Source of the DNA: Maritalea mobilis
GTDB taxonomy: Bacteria; Pseudomonadota; Alphaproteobacteria; Rhodobacterales; Rhodobacteraceae
NCBI RefSeq assembly: GCF_019800885.1
Contig: NZ_JAHVKE010000002.1
Coordinates: 558,001 to 622,000, forward strand
DNA: 64,000 nt
Direction: 5' to 3'
Shown here: piece by piece, positions 29,604 to 37,831 of the stretch
Layout: each line of letters begins with the position of its first letter
How positions within the stretch are numbered: position 1 is the first letter of the stretch
Translations under genes and position numbers: made by a program
The notes under the pieces: model-generated
The model's database searches: none
Told to the model about the DNA's origin: nothing
The model's input: only the letters and a program-made list of their open reading frames with translations

Positions 29604-30620
29604 ATGATCCATAAGAATTGGCAAGAGCTGATCAAACCCACCCAACTGGTGGTGAACCCCGGCACCGACCCGGCCCGCAAGGCCACCGTCGTGGCGGAGC
29701 CGTTGGAGCGGGGTTTCGGCCTGACGCTCGGCAACGCCCTGCGCCGCGTGCTGATGAGCTCGCTTCAGGGTGCGGCCATCACCAGCGTCCAGATCGACGG
29801 CGTTCTGCACGAGTTCTCCTCGGTCGCCGGTGTGCGCGAGGACGTGACGGACATCGTCCTGAACCTCAAGGGCGTGGCGATCCGCATGGAAACCGACGGT
29901 CCCAAGCGTCTGTCGATCTCGGCCAAGGGGCCCAAGGTCGTCACCGCCGGTGACATCTCGGAAAGCGCGGGCATCGAGATCCTGAACAAGGAACACGTGA
30001 TCTGCCACCTCGATGACGGCGCGGAACTCTACATGGAGCTGACCGTCAACACCGGGAAGGGCTACGTCTCGGCCGACAAGAACCGCCCCGAGGATGCGCC
30101 CATCGGCCTGATGCCGATCGACGCGATCTACTCGCCGGTCAAGAAAGTGTCCTATGACGTGCAGCCGACCCGCGAGGGCCAGGTGCTCGACTATGACAAG
30201 CTGACGCTCAAGCTGGAAACCGACGGTTCCGTCACGCCGGATGACGCCGTGGCCTATGCCGCGCGCATCCTGCAGGACCAGCTGTCGATCTTCGTCAACT
30301 TCGACGAACCCGAGGCCGCCGGCCGCCAGGACGACGAGGACGACCTGGAGTTCAACCCGCTTCTGCTGAAGAAGGTGGACGAGCTGGAGCTTTCGGTCCG
30401 CTCGGCGAACTGCCTGAAGAACGACAACATCGTCTATATCGGCGACCTGATCCAGAAGACCGAAGCCGAGATGCTCCGCACCCCGAACTTCGGCCGCAAG
30501 TCGCTGAACGAGATCAAGGAAGTGCTCTCGGGCATGGGCCTGCATCTCGGGATGGATATCGTCGACTGGCCGCCCGACAACATCGAGGAACTGGCCAAGA
30601 AGTACGAAGACAACTTCTGA
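29604..30620 (+). CDS. rpoA: RNA polymerase alpha subunit
   Basis: Alpha subunit, assembly platform of RNA polymerase and target of activators; 338 residues. N-terminal domain landmarks [19 protein letters not shown] near residue 42 and the C-terminal domain with [20 protein letters not shown], then [16 protein letters not shown], are clear. The ATG at 29604 follows ATGGAGGCGA; 15 upstream in-frame codons are rejected. The 134-nt gap to rplQ has a CGGGGGCGG/CCGCCCCCG hairpin at 30627-30648 just after the stop, without a U-tract. Confidence 0.98.
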   Translation: MIHKNWQELIKPTQLVVNPGTDPARKATVVAEPLERGFGLTLGNALRRVLMSSLQGAAITSVQIDGVLHEFSSVAGVREDVTDIVLNLKGVAIRMETDGPKRLSISAKGPKVVTAGDISESAGIEILNKEHVICHLDDGAELYMELTVNTGKGYVSADKNRPEDAPIGLMPIDAIYSPVKKVSYDVQPTREGQVLDYDKLTLKLETDGSVTPDDAVAYAARILQDQLSIFVNFDEPEAAGRQDDEDDLEFNPLLLKKVDELELSVRSANCLKNDNIVYIGDLIQKTEAEMLRTPNFGRKSLNEIKEVLSGMGLHLGMDIVDWPPDNIEELAKKYEDNF

Positions 30621-30754
30621 CGGTTTCGGGGGCGGCCCGCCGCCCCCGCCAATGCCCGGACTGCCGGGGACGACACGGGCAATCCCGCCCCAAGGAGAGG
30701 GTTCCGCCACGCATGGAACCCCGGACAAAGCAAAACGAGACCAGGAGATAGAAA

Positions 30755-31177
30755 ATGCGTCACGCTCGCGGATACCGCCGCCTGAACCGGACCCACGAAC
30801 ACCGCAAGGCGATGTTCGCCAACATGGCCGGGTCGCTGATCGAACATGAACAGATCAAGACGACCCTTCCCAAGGCGAAAGAACTGCGCCGCATCGTCGA
30901 AAAGCTGATCACGCTGGGCAAGCGCGGCGATTTGCACGCCCGCCGTCAGGCCGCGTCGCAGCTCAAGCAGGACATGCATGTCGCCAAGCTGTTCGAGGTG
31001 CTCGGGCCCCGCTACGCCGAACGTCAGGGCGGCTATGTCCGCGTACTGAAGGCCGGCTTCCGGTACGGTGACATGGCGCCGATGGCGATTATCGAATTCG
31101 TGGATCGCGACGTGGACGCCAAGGGCGCCGCGGATCGTGCCCGCGAAGAGGCCATGGCCGAGTTCGACGAAGAATGA
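30755..31177 (+). CDS. rplQ: 50S ribosomal protein L17
   Basis: L17, at the tunnel exit rim; 140 residues. [20 protein letters not shown] and [18 protein letters not shown]-like residues ([20 protein letters not shown]) are typical, and the middle [20 protein letters not shown] is conserved. Last gene of the ribosomal cluster, closed by a strong terminator. Confidence 0.98.
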   Translation: MRHARGYRRLNRTHEHRKAMFANMAGSLIEHEQIKTTLPKAKELRRIVEKLITLGKRGDLHARRQAASQLKQDMHVAKLFEVLGPRYAERQGGYVRVLKAGFRYGDMAPMAIIEFVDRDVDAKGAADRAREEAMAEFDEE

Positions 31178-31214
31178 TCCGATCGCGGCCCAAACGGCCG
31201 CTTCGAACGGACCG

Positions 31215-31247
31215 AAACCCCCGCCAATGGCGGGGGTTTTCTTTTTG
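31215..31247 (+). terminator. Rho-independent terminator closing the ribosomal cluster
   Basis: An 11-bp stem (AAACCCCCGCC with GGCGGGGGTTT) around a 3-nt loop is followed by TCTTTTTG, 38 nt after rplQ. Confidence 0.92.
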
Positions 31248-31310
31248 TTTCATCGGTTTGCGATCATGCGCTTGCGGCATTTTTGCCGCGGGGTCAGCCT
31301 CCGAAACGCG

Positions 31311-31339
31311 TTGACCACGGTTTCGCGAACCTGTCTAAA
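31311..31339 (+). promoter_or_regulatory. Candidate luxR promoter
   Basis: TTGACC (31311-31316), 17-nt spacer, TCTAAA (31334-31339). Transcription would begin near 31346, giving a leader of about 20 nt before the luxR ATG at 31365. The -10 lies inside the lux-box-like dyad described next. Confidence 0.6.
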
Positions 31340-31348
31340 AAGACATGT
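31329..31348. promoter_or_regulatory. lux-box-like 20-bp dyad over the luxR -10 element
   Basis: ACCTGTCTAAAAAGACATGT. The outer eight bases of each arm match as an inverted repeat at seven of eight positions, and the ACCTGT-N8-ACATGT layout matches the classical lux box length and outer sequence (ACCTGT-N8-ACAGGT) with one mismatch. It covers the predicted -10 and start region, a position suited to repression rather than activation. A second inverted pair, GAACCTG/CAGGTTC, brackets the same stretch (31327-31333 and about 31358-31364). Confidence 0.6.
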
Positions 31349-31364
31349 CCTTTTGGTCAGGTTC

Positions 31365-31976
31365 ATGTCTAAAGCACCCGTTCTCGATCTCCTTCTGCAC
31401 GAACTTTCGCTGGCGGCTCCGGCGGGGTTCGCGGTCGGTTTACACATTAGATACGTCTCCCCCCTTATCATGGTGAACACCTACCCGGATGCCTGGCAGG
31501 AGGTGTACACAGCGAAACTTTACGGTCTGCGCGACCCGACCCTTGCCTGGGGTCTCAGCCATACCGGCACCCGCCGCTGGAGCGAGATCGGACTGCCCGA
31601 TCCCTTCGGCATGATGGATGAGGCGGCCGAGTACGGGCTGAAATACGGGATGATCGCCTCCATCGGTCCGATGTCTTCTCGCACCATCGCCGGCGCCAGC
31701 CGGGCGGATCGCGAGTTCGCCGAGGACGAGATGGAACACATACTCAGGATCGTGCAGCGCATGCACGACCTGTCCGAACCGCCGGCCCGCCTGTCCAAGG
31801 CGCAGGCCGACGCCCTGAAATGTATCGCGGAGGGGGACCGCCATGCAGCTGCCGCAGCCAGACTTGGAATTTCCGAAAGTGCCCTCAAGGCGCGCCTGAC
31901 CTCCGCCCGCCAAAAGCTGATGGCCCGAACCACGGCCGAAGCGGTCCAACGGGCCAAGGAGTACGGGTTCATCTAG
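31365..31976 (+). CDS. luxR: LuxR-family quorum-sensing regulator
   Basis: Predicted acyl-homoserine-lactone receptor and transcription factor, 203 residues, shorter than the usual 230-250 mainly at the N-terminus. The ligand pocket residues of the family are present: Trp44, Tyr48, Asp57-Pro58 (in LRDPTLAW) and Trp72. The C-terminal LuxR helix-turn-helix spans about residues 143-200 (LSKAQADALKCIAEG, ARLGISESALKARLTSARQK). ATG at 31365 was chosen over a long upstream open frame that runs through rplQ and the terminator. The cognate synthase gene is 81 nt downstream. A lux-box-like dyad over the promoter suggests autoregulation. Confidence 0.88.
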   Translation: MSKAPVLDLLLHELSLAAPAGFAVGLHIRYVSPLIMVNTYPDAWQEVYTAKLYGLRDPTLAWGLSHTGTRRWSEIGLPDPFGMMDEAAEYGLKYGMIASIGPMSSRTIAGASRADREFAEDEMEHILRIVQRMHDLSEPPARLSKAQADALKCIAEGDRHAAAAARLGISESALKARLTSARQKLMARTTAEAVQRAKEYGFI

Positions 31977-32057
31977 GGGCCTGGATGACAGCAGAGGCAA
32001 AGGATCCTCACCGCGGTGCGTTTGTTGACCACAACCACCCGGAAAGGACCTTTTGAC

Positions 32058-32645
32058 ATGGAAACTGCAACGATCTCCTTCGACAACATGCACACCCACG
32101 GCCCGCTCTTCGCGAACATGCTGAAAGCGCGCCACCGCACCTTCATCGAGGAAAAGAACTGGGACCTGCCGGAAGAGGGCGGCATGGAATTCGACCAGTA
32201 CGACACTGCGCAAAGCCGCTGGGTCTGCGTGCACGAAAACGGCCGCGTGATGGCCGGTGTGCGCCTGACGCCGACGACGGCCAAATGCGGCATCTATACC
32301 TACATGGTTCGCGATGCGCAGCGCGGGCTGCTCGACACGATCCCCGGCAACCTGCTGTGGGAACCCGCCCCCATCGCGCCGCATATCTGGGACGCCAACC
32401 GCCTCTTCGTCGTGAACGACGTCCCGACCGAGATTCGCCGCCGCGTGCAGATGTCGCTGATGGGGCACATGATCCGGTCGGCCCGCGCACAAGGCGCGAC
32501 CATCCTGATCGGCCTGTTGCCCACGCTCATCCCGCGCCTTGCCCGCCGCCTCGGGATCGACATGGCCCCCGCTGGCCCGGAGATGAGCTTCGACGGCGTG
32601 CCGCACCGGGTCTATTTTGTCTCGATGGCGTCGAAGATGCATTGA
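32058..32645 (+). CDS. luxI: Acyl-homoserine-lactone synthase (LuxI family)
   Basis: Makes an N-acyl-homoserine lactone from S-adenosylmethionine and an acyl carrier; 195 residues. Family residues visible: Arg25/Arg27 and Phe29 in KARHRTFIEEKNW with Trp35, Asp46 and Asp49 in MEFDQYD, and Arg69 in AGVRL. At the usual E-x-x-R site the sequence is WDANRLFV, with Asp112 in place of Glu and Arg115 kept. The ATG at 32058 has GGAAAGGA upstream. It follows luxR on the same strand; no lux box was recognised in the 81-nt gap, so both may share the luxR promoter. Acyl-chain length cannot be deduced. Confidence 0.88.
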   Translation: METATISFDNMHTHGPLFANMLKARHRTFIEEKNWDLPEEGGMEFDQYDTAQSRWVCVHENGRVMAGVRLTPTTAKCGIYTYMVRDAQRGLLDTIPGNLLWEPAPIAPHIWDANRLFVVNDVPTEIRRRVQMSLMGHMIRSARAQGATILIGLLPTLIPRLARRLGIDMAPAGPEMSFDGVPHRVYFVSMASKMH

Positions 32646-32717
32646 GCATCCCCCGGCTTGTCGGCAAAGCTACGCCCGCGGGTCCGTATTGGACCCGCGG
32701 CAGTGGGGCAGGCCAAC

Positions 32718-33401
32718 GTGACAGACCGTGATATCCTGATCGGCATCGCCACGGCGGTCGTCGTGCGCCTGTTCATCCGGCCGGGCGGTCGGCCGGTCCC
32801 CGGCTGGCTGCTGGTTCCCATCGCGCTTGGGGCGGCCTTCGTTGTGCCGCCCTCCCTCGCCGGGATAGCGGACGCCCTGCACCGTGCCACCTGGCTTCCG
32901 ACCGTCACCTTCGGCGCGGCCTTCATCGGGGGCTGGGTCGGCCTGCTGGTTCTGACCATCGCCGAGCGCAAAGGCCAACCCCGGCGTGTGCCGATCTGGG
33001 CCGGGGTTGTTTCCGGCGTGCTGGCCACTTTCCTGGTGCCACCGCTGCTGGACCTTGCGACGGGCCGCTATCAGAATGCCTCGCTAAGGGCCGACGTGAA
33101 CCACTGCACGCGTGGCATGACAGGGCAGGTTCAGCCGCGCGAGGTCAGCAACCTCTGCGATTTCGACATCGTGGTCGGCCTCTGTATGCCCGGAGAGGTC
33201 AACCCGACCCCCTGCGCCCAGGCCTTCACGATCCCGCCCGGCGAGAGTGCCGTTCTTGACCCCGGCGACACGCGCTTGTCCAGCGTGCCGGGTAATCCCA
33301 ACGGCCTGACCGTGGTCGCCTGCCGCCCGCCGGACCGGCCCTCGCGCTGGGGCAATGTCACCGGGCGCGGCTATCGCGGGGTGTGTCTGCCGCCCGGTTG
33401 A
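32718..33401 (+). CDS. Membrane protein with a cysteine-rich C-terminal domain, function unknown
   Basis: Not recognised. About 227 residues from a GTG at 32718 preceded by GGGGCAGG; an in-frame TTG at 32658 is a weaker start. The first half has four hydrophobic segments (for example LVPIALGAAFVVPPSLAGI and WAGVVSGVLATFLVPPLLDL). The last 110 residues are polar and carry six cysteines (HCTRG, LCDFD, LCMPG, PCAQ, ACRPP, VCLPP), which suggests a disulfide-bonded domain on the periplasmic side. It lies between luxI and rarA on the same strand, 37 nt before rarA. No functional link can be claimed. Confidence 0.65.
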   Translation: MTDRDILIGIATAVVVRLFIRPGGRPVPGWLLVPIALGAAFVVPPSLAGIADALHRATWLPTVTFGAAFIGGWVGLLVLTIAERKGQPRRVPIWAGVVSGVLATFLVPPLLDLATGRYQNASLRADVNHCTRGMTGQVQPREVSNLCDFDIVVGLCMPGEVNPTPCAQAFTIPPGESAVLDPGDTRLSSVPGNPNGLTVVACRPPDRPSRWGNVTGRGYRGVCLPPG

Positions 33402-33438
33402 TCTGGCGTCCGCGGCCCCGCGCGCCTACCTTGGGAAA

Positions 33439-34755
33439 ATGGACCTGTTCGACACCGCCCCCTCCAAGACCGACACGCCGCAAAAGGGCCCGCGCCCCCT
33501 GGCCGACCGTCTGCGCCCGCGCGCCCTGTCCGAGGTCATCGGGCAGGATCATCTGCTTGGCCCCGAGGGCAGCCTGCGGGTGATGCTCGATGCCGGCAGC
33601 CTGCCTTCGCTGATCTTCTGGGGCCCGCCCGGCGTGGGCAAGACCACTATCGCCCGTCTGCTGGCCGATGAAACGGACCTGCATTTCGTCCAGATCAGCG
33701 CGATCTTCACCGGCGTTCCGGAACTGCGCAAGGTGTTCGAGGCCGCGCGCCATCGCCACGCGAACGGGCAGGGGACGCTGCTGTTCGTGGACGAGATCCA
33801 CCGTTTCAACAAGGCGCAGCAGGACGGCTTCCTGCCGCATATGGAAGACGGCACCATCCTGCTGGTTGGCGCCACGACCGAGAACCCGTCTTTCGAGTTG
33901 AACGCGGCCCTTCTGTCGCGGTCGCAGGTGCTGGTCCTGAACCTGCTGGACGAGGGCGCGCTGGATCAATTGCTGGAACGCGCCGAGCTGGAGCTTGGCA
34001 AGACCCTGCCGCTGACGCCCGAGGCGCGTCATGCCCTGCGCGACATGGCCGATGGCGACGGGCGCGCGCTGCTGAACCTGGTGGAACAGGTCGCGGCCTG
34101 GGACACGGGCGCGCCGCTCGATACCTCGGCGCTGGCCCACCGCTTGCAACGCCGCGCCGCGCAATACGACAAATCGGGCGAGGCGCATTACAACCTGATC
34201 TCGGCGCTGCACAAATCCGTGCGCGGCTCGGACCCGGACGCGGCGCTTTACTGGCTGGCCCGGATGCTGGAGGGCGGCGAAGACCCGCGCTTCCTCGCCC
34301 GTCGCATCACCCGCATGTCGGTCGAGGATATCGGGCTGGCCGACCCGCAGGCGCAGCGCCAATGCCTCGATGCGTGGGAAACCTTTGAACGGCTCGGTTC
34401 CCCCGAAGGCGAATTGGCCCTGGCGCAGGCGGTCATCTACCTCGCCCTCGCGCCGAAATCGAACGCGGCCTATGTCGCCTACAAGGACTCGCGCGCCTCG
34501 GCGAAATCCACCGGCTCCCTTCCGCCGCCCAAGCACATCATGAACGCGCCCACCAAGATGATGAAAGAGCAGGGCTACGGCGCGGGCTACGATTACGACC
34601 ACGATGCCGAAGACGGGTTTTCGGGGCAGAACTATTTCCCCGAACGCATGGGCCGGGCGCATTTCTACCACCCGGTCGAACGCGGCTTCGAGCGCGACCT
34701 GAAAAAGCGCCTCGACTGGTTCGAAGGCCTGCGCAAGAAGCGCCAGCGCGGTTGA
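33439..34755 (+). CDS. rarA: Replication-associated recombination protein A (AAA+ ATPase)
   Basis: RarA/MgsA, a clamp-loader-like AAA+ ATPase acting at stalled replication forks; 438 residues. Walker A GPPGVGKTT near residues 62-70, Walker B LLFVDEIHRFNK near residue 115, sensor GATTENPSFELNAALLSR near residue 145, and the C-terminal tetramerisation region with PPKHIMNAPTKMMKEQGYG and NYFPERMG. The ATG at 33439 follows TTGGGAAA and gives the conserved start; upstream frame overlaps the preceding gene and is rejected. crcB follows after 31 nt. Confidence 0.95.
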   Translation: MDLFDTAPSKTDTPQKGPRPLADRLRPRALSEVIGQDHLLGPEGSLRVMLDAGSLPSLIFWGPPGVGKTTIARLLADETDLHFVQISAIFTGVPELRKVFEAARHRHANGQGTLLFVDEIHRFNKAQQDGFLPHMEDGTILLVGATTENPSFELNAALLSRSQVLVLNLLDEGALDQLLERAELELGKTLPLTPEARHALRDMADGDGRALLNLVEQVAAWDTGAPLDTSALAHRLQRRAAQYDKSGEAHYNLISALHKSVRGSDPDAALYWLARMLEGGEDPRFLARRITRMSVEDIGLADPQAQRQCLDAWETFERLGSPEGELALAQAVIYLALAPKSNAAYVAYKDSRASAKSTGSLPPPKHIMNAPTKMMKEQGYGAGYDYDHDAEDGFSGQNYFPERMGRAHFYHPVERGFERDLKKRLDWFEGLRKKRQRG

Positions 34756-34786
34756 CAAGCGCCCCGCGCGCGCCCATCCCCGCGCC

Positions 34787-35167
34787 ATGATTGCAACGGT
34801 TTTCCAAGTCGCCCTCGGCGGGGCCATCGGCGCCAGCCTGCGCTACCTGACCGGCGTCGGCCTGGTGCGGGCCTTCGGCCATCTCGCCTTTCCGCTTGGG
34901 GTCATCACGGTCAACGTCCTCGGCTCCTTCGCCATGGGCCTGTTCATCGGCGCGGCCGCGCAGCGCGGCCTGACCCACCTGTCGCCTTTCGTGGCGACGG
35001 GGGTTTTGGGTGGTTTCACCACCTTCTCGGCCTTCTCGCTCGAGGCGGTGACGCTCTATGAACGGGGCGCGTTGGGCCTTGCGGCGGCCTATGTGCTTGG
35101 CAATGTCGTCCTGTCCATCGCGGCGCTGTTTCTCGGCCTCGCCCTATCGCGGAGTTTCGCAGCATGA
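34787..35167 (+). CDS. crcB: Fluoride exporter CrcB/Fluc
   Basis: Small dual-topology fluoride channel, 126 residues with four membrane segments. The signature GVLGGFTTFSAFSLE near residues 68-82 and the N-terminal GGAIGASLRYLTG with VNVLGSFAMG are conserved. No fluoride riboswitch fits in the 31-nt gap from rarA. The stop overlaps the next start (ATGA), linking it translationally to the pseudouridine synthase gene. Confidence 0.95.
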   Translation: MIATVFQVALGGAIGASLRYLTGVGLVRAFGHLAFPLGVITVNVLGSFAMGLFIGAAAQRGLTHLSPFVATGVLGGFTTFSAFSLEAVTLYERGALGLAAAYVLGNVVLSIAALFLGLALSRSFAA

Positions 35168-36204
35168 GCGGCGTTCAGACCATCACCGTGGCCGAGGGGG
35201 AGGGCGACCAGCGCCTTGACCGCTGGCTGAAGCGGCGTTTCCCGCAGATTACCCAAGGCCGCATCGAAAAGGGCTGCCGCAAGGGCGAGATCCGCGTCGA
35301 TGGCGGGCGGGTCAAGGCCTCGACCCGCGTCGAGGTCGGGCAAGAGGTGCGCGTGCCGCCCTTGCCCGAGGCCGAGGCCCCCGCGCCGGTGCGTGAAACC
35401 GTGCCCGAGGCGGACGCCAAGTTGATCCGCTCCTGCGTGATCTACCGCGACGATCATATCATCGCGCTGAACAAACCGCCCGGCCTGCCCACCCAGGGCG
35501 GCAGCAAGCAGACGCGGCACGTCGATGGCATGGCCGAGGCGCTGAAATTCGGGCTCAAAGACAAACCGCGCCTCGTGCACCGGCTCGACAAGGACACGTC
35601 GGGCATCCTGCTGCTGGCGCGCACGCGCGAAGGGGCCAAGGCCCTGACCGCCGCCTTCCGTGCCCGCGAAACGCGCAAGATCTACTGGGCCGCCGTTGCC
35701 GGTGTGCCCGCCCCGCGCATGGGCACGATCCGCTATGGCCTGGTCAAGGCGCCGGGTCACGGCAAGGGCGGCGAGGGGGAAAAGATGCTTTGCATCCACC
35801 CGAACGAGGTGGACAGCACCCCCGACGCCAAGCGCGCCGTGACGGATTACGCGGTTCTTTCCGGCCTCGGCGGTCGCGTCAGCTGGTGCGCGCTGGTTCC
35901 CGTCACCGGGCGCACCCACCAGTTGCGCGCGCATATGGCCGAGATGGGACATCCCATCATCGGTGACGGGAAATACGGCGGCTCGGGTCAGGAGAACCTT
36001 GGCGATGGCTGGGGCGCGCAACTGGGCGGGGAGATCAGCCGCAAGCTGCATCTTCACGCGCGCTCTCTGACGCTGACCCATCCGATGACCGGCGCGCATC
36101 TGCACCTGACCGCGCCCTTGCCCGATCACATGGTCCGGACATGGGACACGCTGGGCTGGCATGTAAACGACGTGCCGACCGACCCGTTCGAGGATCTCGA
36201 ATGA
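35164..36204 (+). CDS. RluC/RluD-type 23S rRNA pseudouridine synthase
   Basis: RNA pseudouridine synthase of the RluA family, 346 residues. An S4-type RNA-binding segment (DQRLDRWLKRRFPQITQGRI) is near residues 15-35, and the catalytic motif HRLDKDTSGILLLART is near residue 139, with the catalytic Asp in RLDKDTSG. GRTHQLRAHMAEMGHPIIGD near residue 250 is also typical. The S4 domain and length fit RluC best, which modifies 23S positions near 955, 2504 and 2580 in E. coli; specificity here is not certain. Coupled by ATGA overlaps to crcB upstream and to a HAD gene downstream. Confidence 0.93.
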   Translation: MSGVQTITVAEGEGDQRLDRWLKRRFPQITQGRIEKGCRKGEIRVDGGRVKASTRVEVGQEVRVPPLPEAEAPAPVRETVPEADAKLIRSCVIYRDDHIIALNKPPGLPTQGGSKQTRHVDGMAEALKFGLKDKPRLVHRLDKDTSGILLLARTREGAKALTAAFRARETRKIYWAAVAGVPAPRMGTIRYGLVKAPGHGKGGEGEKMLCIHPNEVDSTPDAKRAVTDYAVLSGLGGRVSWCALVPVTGRTHQLRAHMAEMGHPIIGDGKYGGSGQENLGDGWGAQLGGEISRKLHLHARSLTLTHPMTGAHLHLTAPLPDHMVRTWDTLGWHVNDVPTDPFEDLE

Positions 36205-36881
36205 GCGACCTTCGCCTTGTGATCTTCGATGTCGACGGCACGCTGGTCGACAGCCAGGCCCATATCCTCGCCGCGATGGCGCGGGCCTTTGACGCCAATG
36301 GCCTGCCGATGCCGCCGCGCGAGGCCGTGTTGCAGATCGTGGGCCTGTCCCTGCCGGTCGCCATGGCGCGCCTTGCGCCGGATCATCCGCAGTCGGTCGA
36401 CCCGCTCGTCGAGGCCTACAAGGACGCCTTCGCAAGCCTGCGGGTGGCCGGAGACGGCGCCGCCCTGTCGCCGCTCTTTCCCGGCGCGATGGAGCACCTC
36501 ACCCGGCTTGCCGCCGAGGATTTCACCCTTCTGGGCGTCGCCACCGGCAAATCGCGGCGCGGCCTGACCCACCTGTTCGAGATCCACCGGATCGCCCAGA
36601 TCTTCCACACCGTGCAAGTGGCCGACGATCACCCGTCCAAGCCGAACCCGTCGATGATCGAAGCCTGCCTGCGGGAAACCGGGGTCGCGCCCGACCGCGC
36701 CGTGATCCTTGGCGATACCAGTTTCGACATCGAGATGGGCCGCGCTGCCGGCATTCACGCCATCGGCGTCAGCTGGGGATACCACCCGGCCGACGCTCTG
36801 CGGCAGGCAGGCGCGCGCACTGTCCTCGACGATTTCGCGGCCTTGCCGGCAGCCCTCGCAGAGGTATTTGAACCCGCATGA
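36201..36881 (+). CDS. HAD-family hydrolase (phosphoglycolate-phosphatase-like)
   Basis: Haloacid-dehalogenase-superfamily phosphatase, 226 residues. Motif I DVDGTLVDS near residues 9-17 supplies the nucleophile Asp9, motif II is GVATGKSRRG, the motif III lysine is in HPSKPNPSM, and motif IV is GDTSFDIEMG. A cap domain follows motif I, as in the phosphoglycolate phosphatase/beta-phosphoglucomutase group; the substrate cannot be fixed. The ATG at 36201 overlaps the synthase stop (ATGA), and its own stop overlaps the ATP12 gene in the same way. Confidence 0.9.
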   Translation: MSDLRLVIFDVDGTLVDSQAHILAAMARAFDANGLPMPPREAVLQIVGLSLPVAMARLAPDHPQSVDPLVEAYKDAFASLRVAGDGAALSPLFPGAMEHLTRLAAEDFTLLGVATGKSRRGLTHLFEIHRIAQIFHTVQVADDHPSKPNPSMIEACLRETGVAPDRAVILGDTSFDIEMGRAAGIHAIGVSWGYHPADALRQAGARTVLDDFAALPAALAEVFEPA

Positions 36882-37591
36882 CCGAATGGAAAGCCAAACG
36901 TTTCTGGAAAGAGACCACCGTCGCCTCCGAAGGGGACGGCTGGCAGGTGCTGCTCGACCAGCGCCCCGTGCGCACGCCGGCCAAGGCCGCGATGATCCTG
37001 CCGACCGAACCCATGGCCCAGGCCATTGCCGAGGAATGGGCGTCGCAAGAGGGCGAGATCGACCCGCTGTCGATGCCCGTGACCCGCTCGGCAAATGCCG
37101 CGATCGACCGGGTGGCCCCGCAACAGGCCGAAGTCGCCGAAATGCTCGCCGCCTATGCCGAGACCGATCTGCTCTGCCACCGCGCCGGGCACCCCGAGGC
37201 GCTGGCGATCCGGCAGGCCGAGGGGTGGGACCCCGTTCTCGATTGGGCGGCGGAGGCGCTTGGGGCGCGGCTGATGGCGACCGAGGGCGTTCTGCCGGTC
37301 ACCCAACCCGCCAACAGCCTCGCGCGAATCGCCGATGAGCTTGGCCGGGTCGAGCCGTTCCGCCTGACGGCCCTGCACGACCTCGTCACGCTGTCCGGCT
37401 CCGTTCTGCTTGGCCTTGCGGTTGCGCATGGCCGCCTCGACCCCGACGCGGCCTGGGGACTGAGCCGAATCGATGAGGATTGGCAGATCGAACAGTGGGG
37501 CCCGGACGAGGAAGCCGCGGCGCAAACGGCCCATCGAGCAGCGCAATTTGCGCATGCCGTTCGCTTCTGGCGCCTCGCATCCGGTGAGTGA
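36878..37591 (+). CDS. ATP12-family F1-ATPase assembly chaperone
   Basis: Alphaproteobacterial homologue of mitochondrial Atp12, which binds the F1 alpha subunit during ATP synthase assembly; 237 residues. The N-terminal KAKRFWKETTVASEGDGWQV with LDQRPVRTPAKAAM, the middle EWASQEGEIDPLSMPVTRSA, and YAETDLLCHRAG are characteristic. Coupled to the HAD gene by a 4-nt overlap and the last gene of the crcB series. The gene family is nearly confined to alphaproteobacteria and mitochondria, which supports the taxonomic placement. Confidence 0.92.
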   Translation: MTEWKAKRFWKETTVASEGDGWQVLLDQRPVRTPAKAAMILPTEPMAQAIAEEWASQEGEIDPLSMPVTRSANAAIDRVAPQQAEVAEMLAAYAETDLLCHRAGHPEALAIRQAEGWDPVLDWAAEALGARLMATEGVLPVTQPANSLARIADELGRVEPFRLTALHDLVTLSGSVLLGLAVAHGRLDPDAAWGLSRIDEDWQIEQWGPDEEAAAQTAHRAAQFAHAVRFWRLASGE

Positions 37592-37831
37592 CGCCTGACT
37601 GTCCACGCCTCAGGCGCAGTTGCACAATTTCAGGGCAGATGCACATCGCTTTGGCGGCTTCAAGGGTTACGCAGGGTCAATTAAGGGACCCTTTCCCTTG
37701 ACCTATCGCGGCTTCTTTGCCCATTTTACAGGCAGTGAGGGGGGTGAAAGACTCTCACGGACCAATGCCAATGCCCAAGGGGCGCTCAAAAAAACCGACC
37801 CCCAAGGGTTGTCCACCAGGAAGAGGTAAAC
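37592..37831 (+). promoter_or_regulatory. bztA upstream region with an interrupted hairpin and a weak promoter candidate
   Basis: Contains GGTC-AATT-AAGGGA-CCCTT-TCCCTT-GACC, an interrupted inverted repeat at about 37675-37703. Its right arm includes TTGACC (37698-37703), a possible -35, with CATTTT 18 nt further as a poor -10. AGGAAGAGG near 37818 is the bztA ribosome-binding site. No gene is seen. Confidence 0.35.

Noticed and set aside
31977-32057. lux box in front of luxI
   Set aside because: The gap has a CACCGCGGTG palindrome and TTGACC but nothing like ACCTGT-N8-ACAGGT, and no -10 at proper distance.
34756-34786. Fluoride riboswitch before crcB
   Set aside because: Only 31 nt separate rarA from crcB, too short for the crcB motif, and no such fold is visible.
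37592-37831. Sigma54 promoter for bztABCD
   Set aside because: A TGG-rich segment is present but the GG-N10-GC spacing of the -24/-12 element is not met.
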